A stretch of 64,000 bases of DNA from Geobacter sp. (GCA_003574895.1 PJFB01000003.1:248001-312000); one strand, 5' to 3'. Shown: positions 12,146 to 22,023, counted from the stretch's first letter. The notes: generated by a model from the letters alone, not told the origin. Translations and numbers: made by a program.

Positions 12146-12763
12146 ATGACCGACGAATACCCTGACAGCGACAAGATAGAAGGTGTTACCGGCGCGATCC
12201 TGGCGGGCGGGACCTCCAGCCGCATGGGGAGCGACAAGTCACTGCTGACGCTTGACGGCATAGCCATCATTGAAGTGATCTACCACAAACTTGCCACCCT
12301 GTTCCGGGAGGTAATCATCGTCACCAACAACCCGGAAGCATACGCCTTCATCCCCTGCCGCAAGGTGCCCGATATACTGCCGGGTGAAGGGTCTATCGCG
12401 GGGCTGCATTCGGCACTGCTGCACAGCACGACCCCAAAGGTCTTTGTTGTTGCCTGCGACATGCCCATGCTCAACCCTGTGCTGCTCCGCCACCTTTGCA
12501 GGATCGAAGGAGAGTGGGACGCGGTTGTCCCCATGACAGAGGCCGGATATCCGGAACCGCTTCACGCGCTTTACGCCCGCTCAGCCCTGAATGAAATCGA
12601 AACCGCCTTGAAGCGGGGCAACAAGAGCATCCGTCTATTGTACGACAGGATCAGGACCAGGAAGGTGAGCTGGGATGAAATAGAAGGAATCAAAGGGGCG
12701 GTTGATTCATTCCGCAATATCAACACGCCCCAAGAGTACGAGAAAATCAGATCAAACCATTAA
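12146..12763 (+). CDS. mobA: Molybdenum cofactor guanylyltransferase
   Basis: Attaches GMP to molybdopterin for bis-MGD enzymes. The nucleotide-binding motif GAILAGGTSSRMGSDKSLL lies at about residues 15-33, and the metal/GTP region VVACDMPMLNPVLL follows near 113. Length (205 aa) fits MobA. The start ATG at 12146 is 40 bases after the lysC terminator, so it needs its own promoter. A relation to the broader MobA-like NTP-transferase family is certain; the MobA role itself is likely. Confidence 0.9.
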   Translation: MTDEYPDSDKIEGVTGAILAGGTSSRMGSDKSLLTLDGIAIIEVIYHKLATLFREVIIVTNNPEAYAFIPCRKVPDILPGEGSIAGLHSALLHSTTPKVFVVACDMPMLNPVLLRHLCRIEGEWDAVVPMTEAGYPEPLHALYARSALNEIETALKRGNKSIRLLYDRIRTRKVSWDEIEGIKGAVDSFRNINTPQEYEKIRSNH

Positions 12764-12793
12764 GCGCCCGACCGGACGCTAGTAACCGCTCCC

Positions 12794-13144
12794 TCAACAA
12801 TTTGCCACGACATTGATGTCGTAACCGTTCAACTGGAAGGCCAGCTTCAGCGCCTTGCGCTGCTCCTTGGTCATACCTCCCAAGGTAGCCAGCAGTCGCT
12901 CCTTGACCTTTTTGGAGGCGCAGACCTCATCCTTCAACTCCTTCTGCAGCGGCTCCGGCAACTTGGAGTCCTTGACGATCCGGTCCATGTCACCGGAATC
13001 GCAGAGCATCTTTTTCAATGTATCTCCGTTGCTGGTGACAAAGAAATGCTTGGCATCCTTGTAGACCAAAAAGTTGGAACTGCTGCACCCGACCAGGGCC
13101 GAAACAGCCAGTGCGAGTACACCCACGGATATGATTCGTCTCAT
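12794..13144 (-). CDS. Small secreted lipoprotein, unknown function
   Basis: A 116-residue protein with a lipoprotein signal: positive MRR start, hydrophobic stretch, and lipobox LVGC (cleavage before Cys 20). The mature part is charged and helical, with three further cysteines (in LCDSG, VCASK and the C-terminal ANC). I do not recognise a family. The ATG at 13144 is one base after the stop of the TlpA-like gene, so the pair is an operon; the lipoprotein cysteines might be substrates of that thioredoxin, which is only a guess. Confidence 0.75.
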   Translation of the reverse strand: MRRIISVGVLALAVSALVGCSSSNFLVYKDAKHFFVTSNGDTLKKMLCDSGDMDRIVKDSKLPEPLQKELKDEVCASKKVKERLLATLGGMTKEQRKALKLAFQLNGYDINVVANC

Positions 13145-13145
13145 G

Positions 13146-13652
13146 TTACCGTCCTTTCAGCAGGTTTTGAACCTTTTGCCGTATTTTTGGTGACAGCCAA
13201 TCCACCTGGCCAATGATCTGTTCCACTACGGTTCCGTTCCGGTCGACAAGAACGCTGATCGGCTGCCCAAACAAGCCATAGCTGTCGAAATAGACCTCTT
13301 TATCACTGTCCAGAACAATCGGGTAAGCAAGTCGCAGGCAGGCAATCAGCTCACGGACAGGCCCGGCTGACCCATCGAGGGCAATGCCGATAACCACCAG
13401 TCCATGCCCGTTCAACTCGCGGTAAAGAGTATTGAGGCCGGGAATCTCGGCAACACAAGGTGCGCAAGTGGTTGACCAGAAGTTGAGAATAACAGCCTTG
13501 CCCCGCTGTCCAGCCAAGGTAACCTCCCGCCCGTTCGTATCCTTCAAGGTAAAATCAGGGGCCGGGCTGTTCACTTTTACGGCAAGGGCGGGCTGGGCTA
13601 AAAGAATGCTGGTACAAAGACATATCGCCACATGGCGTAACAATCGAAACAT
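13146..13652 (-). CDS. TlpA-like periplasmic thioredoxin
   Basis: Secreted redoxin-fold protein with a Sec signal peptide (about residues 1-24, ending ALA) and the active site STTCAPCVAEIP (CxxC). The APDFTLKDTNGREV entry and the VLDSDKEVYFDSYGLFGQPISVLVDRNGTVV tail are typical of the AhpC/TSA-TlpA group. The ATG at 13652 is preferred over an upstream TTG because GAGGTG sits six bases before it. It probably keeps exported thiols reduced, for example in cytochrome c maturation; the exact substrate is unknown. A second TlpA-like gene lies at 52081-52560. Confidence 0.88.
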   Translation of the reverse strand: MFRLLRHVAICLCTSILLAQPALAVKVNSPAPDFTLKDTNGREVTLAGQRGKAVILNFWSTTCAPCVAEIPGLNTLYRELNGHGLVVIGIALDGSAGPVRELIACLRLAYPIVLDSDKEVYFDSYGLFGQPISVLVDRNGTVVEQIIGQVDWLSPKIRQKVQNLLKGR

Positions 13653-13732
13653 TCGATCACCTCGCAAAATATAATTATCATACTATCGCTATACATAATA
13701 ATCAAAACAAATTGTTTGCGGATCAACAGGTA

Positions 13733-14215
13733 TTATGGCTTGGCAAGCGCCTTTTTTCGTTGTCGAAGCCCGGAAAAAAAGCTGCTTAAAAGTGTAGAGC
13801 ATTCATTTTCCAGGATCGGCGAGACGATTTGGACGCTGTGATTGAGGCGGGAGTCGGTGGATAGGTCATAGAGCGAGCCTGCCGCTCCGCCCTTGGGGTC
13901 GAAACAGCCGAAAACAACGGTTGGTATGCGGGCAAGGATAATGGCCCCCATGCACATGAGGCAAGGTTCCAGGGTGACATAGAGGGTGGTTTCCAGCAAA
14001 CGCCAGGAACCGAGTTTCCTGGCAGCTTTTCTGATGGCGATCAATTCGGCATGGGCGGACGGGTCCTGGGCCGACTCGCGCAGGTTGTGCCCCCGGGCGA
14101 TGACCTTGCCATCGCGGACAATAACGCAACCGATCGGGACCTCATCCTTGGACTGCGCCTTTCCGGCCTCGGCAATAGCCTTTTGCATCCAGTATTCATG
14201 GTTCTTTTCGATCAC
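13733..14215 (-). CDS. tadA: tRNA adenosine(34) deaminase
   Basis: Deaminates A34 to inosine in tRNA(Arg)ACG. It has the zinc/active-site motifs HAELIAIR and PCLMCMGA of the cytidine-deaminase fold and a normal 160-residue length. The likely start is GTG at 14215, giving the usual short lead into YWMQKAIAEA; no strong ribosome-binding site is seen, and the next ATG is nine codons in. The flanking gaps are short and contain no other gene. Confidence 0.92.
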   Translation of the reverse strand: MIEKNHEYWMQKAIAEAGKAQSKDEVPIGCVIVRDGKVIARGHNLRESAQDPSAHAELIAIRKAARKLGSWRLLETTLYVTLEPCLMCMGAIILARIPTVVFGCFDPKGGAAGSLYDLSTDSRLNHSVQIVSPILENECSTLLSSFFSGLRQRKKALAKP

Positions 14216-14290
14216 AATCGAAATTTAGCATAACAGCGCGACCTATCAAAGTGGAATATCGCCTTGCCGGTATCTTCGTGAAAGTCCGTA

Positions 14291-16927
14291 TCACGCGATA
14301 ACTTTCCGCAGTATCCTGCTCAGATCCAAAAGCTTGTACGGCTTTTTTATAAATCCTGCCGGCCTTGTGCCGACAAATTTGCGGATGATATCCTGCTCAT
14401 TGAAGCCACTCGACAAAATTACCCTGACTCCCTGGTCGATGAGCCGTAACTCACGCAAGGTCTGTTCTCCATCCAGGATGGGCATGGTCATATCAAGTAT
14501 GACACATTCGATTTCTTCCTTATGTTCCTTGAAAAGCTCCAAGGCGACAATTCCATTTTCCGCCGCAAGCACGCTATAGCCCAATTCTTCAAGGACTTCC
14601 CTGCCAAGTGTAAGAATGGATTCCTCATCGTCCACCAGCAAGATGGTGCCAGAACCAACCGATGGAGAGGCAGGTGCAGCTTCCGGCAACGATTGGCCGG
14701 AAGTATTCTCTATTGCCGGGAGCAGCACCTTGAATTGGGTTCCCTTGCCGGGGACACTGGAGATGGCGATGGCGCCATGATGCCCGCGGACAATTCCGAG
14801 CACCGCCGCCAAACCAAGCCCGCGGCCGGTAAACTTTGTGGAGAAGAAAGGATCAAATATCTTGGTCAATGTATCCTGGTCCATGCCGCATCCGTTATCG
14901 GCGATCTCGAAGAAGATGTAATACCCCTCTTCAAGCTTGTCGTAGGGCCAAATTCTTGATAGATACGACTGTTCGCAATAAACGGATCCGGTGGTCACGG
15001 AAATTTCTCCACTCGCTTCGCCGATTGCCTCGGAAGCATTTATGATCAGGTTCATGATGATCTGACTGATCTGGGTCCCGTCCCCCTCGAATAGCGGCAG
15101 GTTCCTGGCCAGGTTCAGGGACATGAATGCCTTCTTTGAGACTGATATTTCCAGGATGTGGTTCATCTCCATGATCAAGTCATTGATGTCGATTAGTTCG
15201 ATAACGAAACTGCCCTTACCGGAATACGCCAGCATCTGTTGGGCAAGGTCGGCGGCACGCTGTGCAGCCTTTTCAATCTGCCGCAGATTGTTGCGCACGG
15301 GGGTTTCCGGGGCGAGGCGCATCAGCGCCAGCTCCGCGTTTCCAAGAATCGCCATGAGGATATTATTGAAATCATGTGCTATTCCGCCTGCCAGCGCCCC
15401 CATGCTTTCCAACTTTTGCACGTGTTGCATCTGAATTTCCATTTTCCGGTTCTTGTCGATGAGCTGTTTTTCCGCGGTGATATCCCTGCCTATGACAAGC
15501 AGATGGGGCCGGTCTATTACCATAAAACTCGAAACTATGTATGCAACGGAAATCTGCTTGCCAAAGGAGGTCAGCATGTCGATTTCCGCCGTGCGGGCGC
15601 AGCCATCGGCCAAGACAGCTTTGGCAATTTCCATGAGCCCGCTTCGCTGCCATGAGTCGAGCTCCCGAAAGTTCTGCCTTTGCAAGACTTCCATATCCCC
15701 GCCGGAAATATCGGCGGCGACCTGGTTCACTAGCAGGCATTTACCGGACTCGCCATCAAAGACGCGGATTCCTACCGGGGCATTTTTCAGCAAAGTTTCG
15801 ATGAAAAGCAGATTCCCCTGGCGCTCGTCTTCCACCCGTTTGCGTTCGGCAATATCGTCAGCCAACCGTTGGGCCATGACATCGAATGAATCCCCCAGTT
15901 CATCCAGTTCTCCACCGGAGACAGAATCGGAAACATGGATATTGAGATCTCCTTGAGCAATCTTTTGCGTGGCATTCCGAAGGGCGGCAATTTTGTCCAC
16001 CAGGTTGCGCTTGCTGAAATAGAGGGCAAAACCAATGGCCAGAACCATAAACGAGGTCATCATGCCCACATGGAGGATCAGGTTGTTCCAGGTTTTTCTT
16101 GTAACCGTTTTTTTCAGGATACCGGATCGAACATACATGTAGGGCGTTTGCTCTTTGTCGAGATAAAGCTTCTGATAGGCAAAATAACGATCCTTGCCGG
16201 TAATACCCACAGCTTCAAAGGTTCCATTAACCGGGCCTTCGGCCATGCGCTTGAAGATCTCGGGGTTCTCCTGTTTGCCGATATATTCGGGATTCGTTGC
16301 GTTGAAAAGAATTGTGCCATTGTGATCTGTCATCACAAGATTCATGAAATCAGGATATTTTTTCATCTTGAGCATATTGTTTGTGGGAGTAAGGTCAAAG
16401 GATATGATGGCAACGTCCAGGATCTTTCCGGATTGATCCTTTATGGGGTAGCCAAAACTGATGGCAGGGATATTCTTGATCCTCCCGATCGTAAATTCTC
16501 CTGAGGAAAAATTCCCAGTCGCAATGGCATTTTTGAAAAATCTCCTGTCATTGGCCCAGATGATGTTGCGCATCGGGAGTGCCGATGCCCAGACAAGCCC
16601 TGTTGATTCTGCAATAAGGATATTGGTGATCTCGGGAACTTTTTTGACGAGAGCTGCCAGAAGGACATTTGTTGCACTGGCATCGTGGTTTTGTACGCTT
16701 GGGATAAAGGCGAGACAGGCTAGTAATTGTTCAGCGCTCGCAAGCAGAATGTCTTGTTTTTTACTGACTTCACTAGTGAAATCTTCCGCAAGTTGCGTTG
16801 CGACATGTAAGTCATCATTTCGTTGATGCAAGGCAGTAAAGACAATAAGCCCGGACGGCACGAGTGTCATAGCGATGATCAGGAGCAAGATATATGCTCT
16901 AATAGACAATGATTGCCGCCTGTTCAT
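14291..16927 (-). CDS. Membrane hybrid histidine kinase: sensor, HAMP, PAS, HisKA, HATPase, REC
   Basis: An 878-residue sensor kinase. Membrane segments at about residues 6-28 and 270-290 enclose a large extracytoplasmic double-Cache-like domain, followed by HAMP, a PAS-like segment, HisKA with phospho-acceptor AGGIAHDFNNILMA, HATPase with NLIINASEAIGE, DNGCGMD and GRGLGLAAVLGIV, and a C-terminal receiver with Asp in CVILDMTMP. The frame stays open to 17179, but ATG 16927 is preferred because GAAGGGG sits six bases before it and the hydrophobic segment then starts at once. It is alone in its unit; no output partner is adjacent, and the ligand is unknown. Confidence 0.92.
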   Translation of the reverse strand: MNRRQSLSIRAYILLLIIAMTLVPSGLIVFTALHQRNDDLHVATQLAEDFTSEVSKKQDILLASAEQLLACLAFIPSVQNHDASATNVLLAALVKKVPEITNILIAESTGLVWASALPMRNIIWANDRRFFKNAIATGNFSSGEFTIGRIKNIPAISFGYPIKDQSGKILDVAIISFDLTPTNNMLKMKKYPDFMNLVMTDHNGTILFNATNPEYIGKQENPEIFKRMAEGPVNGTFEAVGITGKDRYFAYQKLYLDKEQTPYMYVRSGILKKTVTRKTWNNLILHVGMMTSFMVLAIGFALYFSKRNLVDKIAALRNATQKIAQGDLNIHVSDSVSGGELDELGDSFDVMAQRLADDIAERKRVEDERQGNLLFIETLLKNAPVGIRVFDGESGKCLLVNQVAADISGGDMEVLQRQNFRELDSWQRSGLMEIAKAVLADGCARTAEIDMLTSFGKQISVAYIVSSFMVIDRPHLLVIGRDITAEKQLIDKNRKMEIQMQHVQKLESMGALAGGIAHDFNNILMAILGNAELALMRLAPETPVRNNLRQIEKAAQRAADLAQQMLAYSGKGSFVIELIDINDLIMEMNHILEISVSKKAFMSLNLARNLPLFEGDGTQISQIIMNLIINASEAIGEASGEISVTTGSVYCEQSYLSRIWPYDKLEEGYYIFFEIADNGCGMDQDTLTKIFDPFFSTKFTGRGLGLAAVLGIVRGHHGAIAISSVPGKGTQFKVLLPAIENTSGQSLPEAAPASPSVGSGTILLVDDEESILTLGREVLEELGYSVLAAENGIVALELFKEHKEEIECVILDMTMPILDGEQTLRELRLIDQGVRVILSSGFNEQDIIRKFVGTRPAGFIKKPYKLLDLSRILRKVIA

Positions 16928-17278
16928 ACCATGCCCCTTCATCACTGCCAGGTAATAATCACTTGCGGACTGGAGGGTAATGCAATTACAGCGTGACGAG
17001 ATTATCTCAATTATGATGAATAGATCTTTGTGGCTCTGTTTTCCTTCCCATAAAGCCGAGTCGTAACACGATATGTTTCGGCAATAGTTATATTCTTTTT
17101 CAGGCTTTTTGCCTTGGGAACCAATTTTAATGGAATTGGAGTTCACCTCCTCAAATACCACGCAAGACATAAAAGTCAAATTGCGCTTAATGGCACCGGG
17201 CCACCGGCGAAATTAAAATCGACACTTGCAACAATATTTATTTGCTGGGATAATGAAACCATTCAAGGAGGGTGCGCA
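16928..17278. other. Divergent intergenic region
   Basis: 351 bp between the hybrid kinase and the YjfB-like gene. It is AT-rich in the half near the small gene and holds that gene's promoter at its right end (see separate entry). I see no gene or repeat in the rest; the kinase promoter must lie here but is not obvious. Confidence 0.6.
17226..17254 (+). promoter_or_regulatory. Sigma-70-type promoter of the YjfB-like gene
   Basis: TTGCAA at 17226-17231, a 17-bp spacer and GATAAT at 17249-17254, with an extended -10 TG at 17246-17247. Transcription would start near 17261, four bases before the AAGGAGGG ribosome-binding site, giving a very short leader. Confidence 0.7.
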
Positions 17279-17470
17279 ATGGACATAAACGCGATAGCAG
17301 GTGCATCACTACTTATGAAAACCGCCCAGACGCAGCAGGCAATGTCTACTTCAATGATAAAGCAGGCCGCAGACCAGCAGAATCAGTTGGCAAATTTACT
17401 GGCCCAGAGTGTCCAAACCAATCAGCAGCCACAAAGTGTGAGCGATTACATTTTTTCGACCTACGCCTGA
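17279..17470 (+). CDS. Putative motility protein, YjfB family
   Basis: A 63-residue protein starting MDINAIAGASLLMKTAQTQQ and rich in Gln, Ala and Ser. It matches the small YjfB-like putative motility proteins, which are mostly amphipathic helix; their function is unproven. AAGGAGGG lies six bases before ATG 17279. A strong promoter upstream and a terminator 20 bp downstream make it a one-gene unit, which argues for real and possibly high expression. No flagellar gene lies nearby. Confidence 0.85.
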   Translation: MDINAIAGASLLMKTAQTQQAMSTSMIKQAADQQNQLANLLAQSVQTNQQPQSVSDYIFSTYA

Positions 17471-17490
17471 TCCTGCTTCATGCATGATTT

Positions 17491-17522
17491 AAAAAGCCGA
17501 CGAATTCGCCGGCTTTTTTTAA
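17491..17522. terminator. Bidirectional terminator between YjfB-like gene and lipA
   Basis: AAGCCGACG and CGCCGGCTT pair (one mismatch) around AATT, with AAAAA before and TTTTTTT after. The stop of lipA on the other strand is at 17525, so the hairpin can serve both genes. Confidence 0.88.
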
Positions 17523-17524
17523 TT

Positions 17525-18370
17525 CTATGGGACATATTGTCCGGCATGATAGGAACTGCGCACATAGGGACCGCTCTCCACATGGCAAAATCCCATGCCC
17601 AATGCCTTTTCCCGCAAATTTGCGAACACCTCGGGCCGCACATATTCCTGGACAGGAAAATGCCGGCGACTGGGTGCCAGATACTGGCCGATACTGAGAT
17701 AGGCGCAGCCGGCCTGCCTCAGATCGTCAAAAACATGTAAAACCTCGATCTCCGTCTCCCCCATCCCCAGCATGATCCCGGACTTGGTGCGAATGTCCGG
17801 CGCCAGTTCGTTGCACAGCCGCAGAACTCCCAGGGAACGGCCATAATCGGAACCGCTGCGAATCCGGTACAGCCGCGGTACGGTCTCAACATTGTGGGCC
17901 AATATATCGGGACGGGACGCCACAACGCACCCGATATCCTGCCGTTGGCCCTGGAAATCCGGGATCAGCAGTTCTATCCGGGTGCCGGGAGAAACTGACC
18001 GTATGGCCGCCACCGTGGCGGCATACAGCCCTGCCCCATTGTCGGGCAGGTCATCGCGGGTCGGGCTGGTGATCACCACATGGGACAACTTCAAGCGGGC
18101 CACCGCCTCGGCCACCCTGCCCGGTTCATCCTTATCCGGCGCTGTCGGAGGATTCTTCTCCACGTTGCAGAAGGTGCACTGCCGGGTGCAATTCCTGCCC
18201 AGGATCAGGAAGGTGGCCTGGCCGCAAGAAAAACACTCCGAGATATTGGGGCACAGGGCCTGCTGGCAGACCGTGTTCAGCCTAAGTTCTCCCAGCAATT
18301 GGCGCATGCCGGCCTGTTCGCCGGGATTAACCTTTTTTTGCAGCCACTCCGGCTTGCGATGAATGTCCAC
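17525..18370 (-). CDS. lipA: Lipoyl synthase
   Basis: Radical-SAM enzyme that inserts two sulfurs into protein-bound octanoyl groups. The auxiliary-cluster motif CQQALCPNISEC and the SAM-cluster motif CTRQCTFC are both intact. The frame is open to 18523, but I place the start at GTG 18370: it overlaps the upstream TAG by one base (TAGTG), has GGGGTGGGG just before it, gives DIHRKPEWLQKK as in other LipA proteins, and yields 281 residues, the family norm; ATG 18394 is an alternative. It lies downstream of the octanoyltransferase and glycine-cleavage genes whose H protein it modifies. Confidence 0.95.
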   Translation of the reverse strand: MDIHRKPEWLQKKVNPGEQAGMRQLLGELRLNTVCQQALCPNISECFSCGQATFLILGRNCTRQCTFCNVEKNPPTAPDKDEPGRVAEAVARLKLSHVVITSPTRDDLPDNGAGLYAATVAAIRSVSPGTRIELLIPDFQGQRQDIGCVVASRPDILAHNVETVPRLYRIRSGSDYGRSLGVLRLCNELAPDIRTKSGIMLGMGETEIEVLHVFDDLRQAGCAYLSIGQYLAPSRRHFPVQEYVRPEVFANLREKALGMGFCHVESGPYVRSSYHAGQYVP

Positions 18371-19182
18371 TACCCCACCCCATCCAGGTTCCATAGATTT
18401 GTCGAATACTTCTGTACAAGGAGTTCGGCAGCCAGTTGTTGCTCTGACTGCGACAGCCCCTCGGCATAAAAATTCACGGAAAAATATTTTTCGAATGACT
18501 CCGCAAGCAGCCGCGGCAAGCAATCATGGCCGAAAATGCCACAATCGGCGAGACTCGTGGCACCCTGCGCATGTGCCAACGACCGCTCCTTCATATACGA
18601 CAGCCCGGTCCCGGCCCGGTTTTCCAATGGGATAGAGCCATGCTGGAAGATGGCCCCTTTCACCCGGCGCTGGGCATTGCCGCCGATCTTGGCGCCATCT
18701 ATGAGGATGTCGAAGCTCTCTTTGCCGGCAAAACAGAATGGGGTCCGCTCGCCCAGCATTGTGCCATCGGGCAGGGCATCGGCAGCATAAGCCGCTTCCA
18801 GCCCGAGCAAGCGGTAAAAGGCCAGGAGGAATCCGGTGAGCACCCGGAAGGAGTCCTTGACCGATGATGCCGGCGGGATCTGGTCCGGGCCGCAAACGAT
18901 GCTGTAGGTCAGTTCATCGGCATGATAGATCACGCCGCCGCCGGTAATCCGCCGTACTATGGGAATATGATCGGCCTGACAGCGCTCCAGGTCCAGCACT
19001 TCCGCACACTTCTGGAATCTCCCCAGGGACAGGGCTGCCGGTTGCCAGCCGTAAAGCCGCAGGACGGGCGGCGATGTTCGCGGGTCGAAAGAACGCAGAA
19101 GCGCCTCATCGATGGCCATATTGTCAGGGCCCGGCAACGGGCCGGTATCGATGAGGCGCCACATTGAAGCTACTTCAGTCAT
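18370..19182 (-). CDS. lipM: Octanoyltransferase, LipM/LplA fold
   Basis: Biotin/lipoate transferase-fold protein of 270 residues with RRITGGGVIYHADELTYSIV (the lipoate-binding loop), a cysteine at position 150 in FCFAGKESFDIL, and the conserved lysine in DGAKIGGNAQRR. The cysteine followed by CF..(P)S(Y/F)(E/D) is the mark of LipM-type octanoyl-ACP:GcvH transferases rather than LplA ligases or LipB. It would charge GcvH with octanoate for LipA. It lies between gcvPB and lipA, overlapping lipA by one base. Whether it also scavenges free lipoate cannot be told from sequence. Confidence 0.85.
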   Translation of the reverse strand: MTEVASMWRLIDTGPLPGPDNMAIDEALLRSFDPRTSPPVLRLYGWQPAALSLGRFQKCAEVLDLERCQADHIPIVRRITGGGVIYHADELTYSIVCGPDQIPPASSVKDSFRVLTGFLLAFYRLLGLEAAYAADALPDGTMLGERTPFCFAGKESFDILIDGAKIGGNAQRRVKGAIFQHGSIPLENRAGTGLSYMKERSLAHAQGATSLADCGIFGHDCLPRLLAESFEKYFSVNFYAEGLSQSEQQLAAELLVQKYSTNLWNLDGVG

Positions 19183-19221
19183 TTATTCCCATACCCGGTA
19201 ATGCGAAAATACAGTTTCATT

Positions 19222-20664
19222 TCACCACTGGCAGCAGACGTTCTGCTCCCTGGCCGCCTTGGTCTCGTCCAGCCTGCCGATGGGCATGGTCAGCGGCGCA
19301 TCATGCAACGCCTGGGGATCAGTCTCGGCAACCTGGGCCGCCTCGATCATCACCTGGATGAAGGCATCCATGGTGGCCTTGCTCTCCGTCTCGGTCGGCT
19401 CGATCATGATGGCCTCCTTGACGATCATCGGGAAATAGACCGTGGGAGGGTGGTAACCCTTGTCGATCAGGTACTTGGCGATATCGATGGCGTGCACGCC
19501 ATGGGCCAGTTGCTTGGATGCCGAGAAAACGCATTCGTGCATGCAGGTCATATCATAGGGGACATCGTAGTAAGCCTTGAGCTTTTCCTTGATGTAATTG
19601 GCGTTGAGAACCGCCTGTTCCGATACTTGGATCAGCCCTTGACGGCCGAGCATGATGATGTAGGCATAGGCCTTGACCATCACGCCAAAGTTGCCGAAGA
19701 AATTGGCGGTGCGGCCAATGGAGAGCTGATTGGCGGTCTCCAGCAGAAACTGTCCCTCCCCGTCCATAACGATCCGCGGCTGCGGCAGGAAAGGGATCAG
19801 CGACTTCTTGACCCCCACCGGCCCGGCCCCCGGACCGCCGCCGCCATGGGGCGTTCCAAAGGTTTTGTGCAGATTTACGTGGACCACGTCGAAGCCCACA
19901 TCGCCCGGCTTTACCTTGCCCATGATGGCATTCAGGTTGGCCCCGTCATAATACATCAGGGCATCATGGGAATGGGCAATGTCGCTGATTTCCTTGATGT
20001 GGGGATTGAACAGCCCCAGGGTATTGGGACAGGTCATCATCACGGCCGCCACTTCGCTGTTCATGGCCTTCTTGAACAACTCCAGGTCCATGTCGCCATA
20101 GGGTGCGGTCGGCACCGTGATGATCTCGTAACCGGCCATGGCTGCCGAGGCCGGGTTGGTGCCGTGGGAGGAGTCGGGCACAAGCACATATTTCTTTTTG
20201 TTGCCCTTTGCCTTGTGATAGGCGGAGATCAGCATGATGCCGGTCATTTCGCCATGGGCACCGGCCAGGGGCTGGGTGGTGACTTCATCCATGCCCGTAA
20301 TATCGGCCAGCATCTGTCCCAGGTCGTAAAGCATGCCCAGGGTCCCCTGGCAGCAGGCAGCGCCCTGCGGCAGCAGTGCCGTCATGGGATGAAAGGGTGC
20401 GAACAGGGCCGCCGCATTTTCCAGCACCTTGGCGTTGTACTTCATGGTGCAGGACCCCAGGGGATAGAAGTTGGTATCCACCGAGAAGTTCCGCTGGGAA
20501 AGAATGGTAAAGTGCCGTACCAGATCCAGTTCCGAAACTTCCGGCAGACCGGCGGCCTCGGTGCGGAGCAGGCTTTCGGGCAGAGCCGCCGCTGCCGGCA
20601 CATCCGAGGCAGGCAATCTCACGCCGTTCCGGCCGGGTGTAGATTTTTCGTAGATCAGTTGCAT
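19222..20664 (-). CDS. gcvPB: Glycine dehydrogenase (decarboxylating) subunit 2
   Basis: PLP-bearing half of the two-subunit P protein, which decarboxylates glycine onto the lipoyl arm of GcvH. In 480 residues it carries the PLP lysine loop [20 protein letters not shown], the phosphate-binding region [15 protein letters not shown] and [14 protein letters not shown]. The start ATG overlaps the gcvPA stop by ten bases, consistent with equimolar synthesis. The protein ends in a cysteine-rich NVCCQW tail, which is unusual but short. Confidence 0.96.
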   Translation of the reverse strand: MQLIYEKSTPGRNGVRLPASDVPAAAALPESLLRTEAAGLPEVSELDLVRHFTILSQRNFSVDTNFYPLGSCTMKYNAKVLENAAALFAPFHPMTALLPQGAACCQGTLGMLYDLGQMLADITGMDEVTTQPLAGAHGEMTGIMLISAYHKAKGNKKKYVLVPDSSHGTNPASAAMAGYEIITVPTAPYGDMDLELFKKAMNSEVAAVMMTCPNTLGLFNPHIKEISDIAHSHDALMYYDGANLNAIMGKVKPGDVGFDVVHVNLHKTFGTPHGGGGPGAGPVGVKKSLIPFLPQPRIVMDGEGQFLLETANQLSIGRTANFFGNFGVMVKAYAYIIMLGRQGLIQVSEQAVLNANYIKEKLKAYYDVPYDMTCMHECVFSASKQLAHGVHAIDIAKYLIDKGYHPPTVYFPMIVKEAIMIEPTETESKATMDAFIQVMIEAAQVAETDPQALHDAPLTMPIGRLDETKAAREQNVCCQW

Positions 20665-22001
20665 AACGCCGCCTCCAGTTCCTTGGCCAGGTGATCGATT
20701 TCCTTCCTGGTCCGTTTCTCGGTTACCGTTACCACCAGGGCATTGGCCGAGTCTTCGTAGTAATCACCCAACGGCACACCAGCGGCAAGACCATGCTTGA
20801 GCAGGTCCGCCACTACTGCCGCGGCAGGCCTGGGCAGAAATACCGTAAATTCGTTGAAGGTAGGGGCGCTTTGCAACACCGTCACGCCTGGGATGTCGGC
20901 CAGTTGGGCCTTGGCATACTCCGCCTTGTCACGATTGAGACGGGCCATCTCGGCCAGGCCCTGCTTGCCGATCGATGACAGGAATATCAGGCCGCGCAGA
21001 GCGTATAATCCCTGGTTGCTGCAGATGTTGGATGTGGCCTTGTGGCGCTTGATATGCTGTTCGCGCGCCTGCAGGGTCAGAACATAGCCGCGGCGCCCCT
21101 GCTTGTCGATGGTTTCGCCGATGATCCTGCCCGGCATGTTGCGGATCAAAGCCTTTTTGGCGGCGATGAAGCCGAAGGAAGGTCCGCCGAAGGAAAGTGG
21201 ATTACCCAGGCTCTGGCCGTCACCCACTGCGATATCGGCGCCCATCCCGGCTGGTGTCTTGAGTATTCCAAGGGAGACCGGATAGACCGAGGCCACCAGG
21301 AGGGCACCGGCACCATGAACCTGATCCGCAATTGCGCTGAAATCCTCCACACAGCCGAAGAAATTGGGGTTTTGAACCAGAACCGCCGCCACGCTGTCGT
21401 CCAGTGCCTTAGCCAGTTCGTCCCGGTTGAGCGTGCCATCCAGGGGCGCGATCTCCACCACCTCCACCTTGAGGTTGTAAAGATAGGTTTTCAGCACCTG
21501 GCGGGAAAATGGATTGACACAGCCGTCAACCACGATCCTGTTCCTGCCGGTCACGCGCAGGGCCATCATGGCGGCCTCGGCACAGGCAGTGGCGCCGTCG
21601 TAGAGTGAAGCGTTGCTCACATCCATCCCTGTCAGGCGGCAGATGGCTGTCTGATACTCGAACAGGGCCTGCAGCGTCCCCTGGGAACATTCCGGCTGAT
21701 AGGGCGTATAGGCGGTATAGAACTCGGAGCGGCCCGACAGATGATCAACCACGGACGGGATGATGTGATCGTAGAACCCGCCGCCGATGAAATTGAGCAT
21801 TGATTTGCTGTTGTCGGCTACTATGGCCTGCATCCTGGCATAGGTTTCGAACTCGGACATGCCGGGGGGGATGTTGAAGGTCTTGGCCCTCAAGTCGGAG
21901 GGGATCGGAGCGAAGAGTTCCTCGACGCTTGAAACCCCGATTGCCGCGAGCATCTCGCTGATTTCCTCCGGCGAATGTGGGCAGTAATGGCTTTCGTTCA
22001 T
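20655..22001 (-). CDS. gcvPA: Glycine dehydrogenase (decarboxylating) subunit 1
   Basis: Non-PLP half of the split P protein (448 aa). It starts [18 protein letters not shown] and contains [35 protein letters not shown] and the [17 protein letters not shown] loop typical of subunit 1. The ATG at 22001 is chosen over the longer open frame (to 22076) because GGGAGAA lies four bases before it and the upstream part is the GGCGACCC hairpin. It is followed directly by gcvPB. Confidence 0.96.
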   Translation of the reverse strand: MNESHYCPHSPEEISEMLAAIGVSSVEELFAPIPSDLRAKTFNIPPGMSEFETYARMQAIVADNSKSMLNFIGGGFYDHIIPSVVDHLSGRSEFYTAYTPYQPECSQGTLQALFEYQTAICRLTGMDVSNASLYDGATACAEAAMMALRVTGRNRIVVDGCVNPFSRQVLKTYLYNLKVEVVEIAPLDGTLNRDELAKALDDSVAAVLVQNPNFFGCVEDFSAIADQVHGAGALLVASVYPVSLGILKTPAGMGADIAVGDGQSLGNPLSFGGPSFGFIAAKKALIRNMPGRIIGETIDKQGRRGYVLTLQAREQHIKRHKATSNICSNQGLYALRGLIFLSSIGKQGLAEMARLNRDKAEYAKAQLADIPGVTVLQSAPTFNEFTVFLPRPAAAVVADLLKHGLAAGVPLGDYYEDSANALVVTVTEKRTRKEIDHLAKELEAALCN

Positions 22002-22023
22002 GGTATTCTCCCAAAAATGGTAG

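Noticed and set aside
17191-17210. Sigma-54 promoter before the YjfB-like gene
   Set aside because: TGGCAC is present but no TTGC follows at the needed distance; a good sigma-70 promoter lies closer to the gene.
19201-20694. 497-codon plus-strand open frame
   Set aside because: Shadow of gcvPB; low-complexity translation rich in Gly, His and Arg, and no ribosome-binding site.
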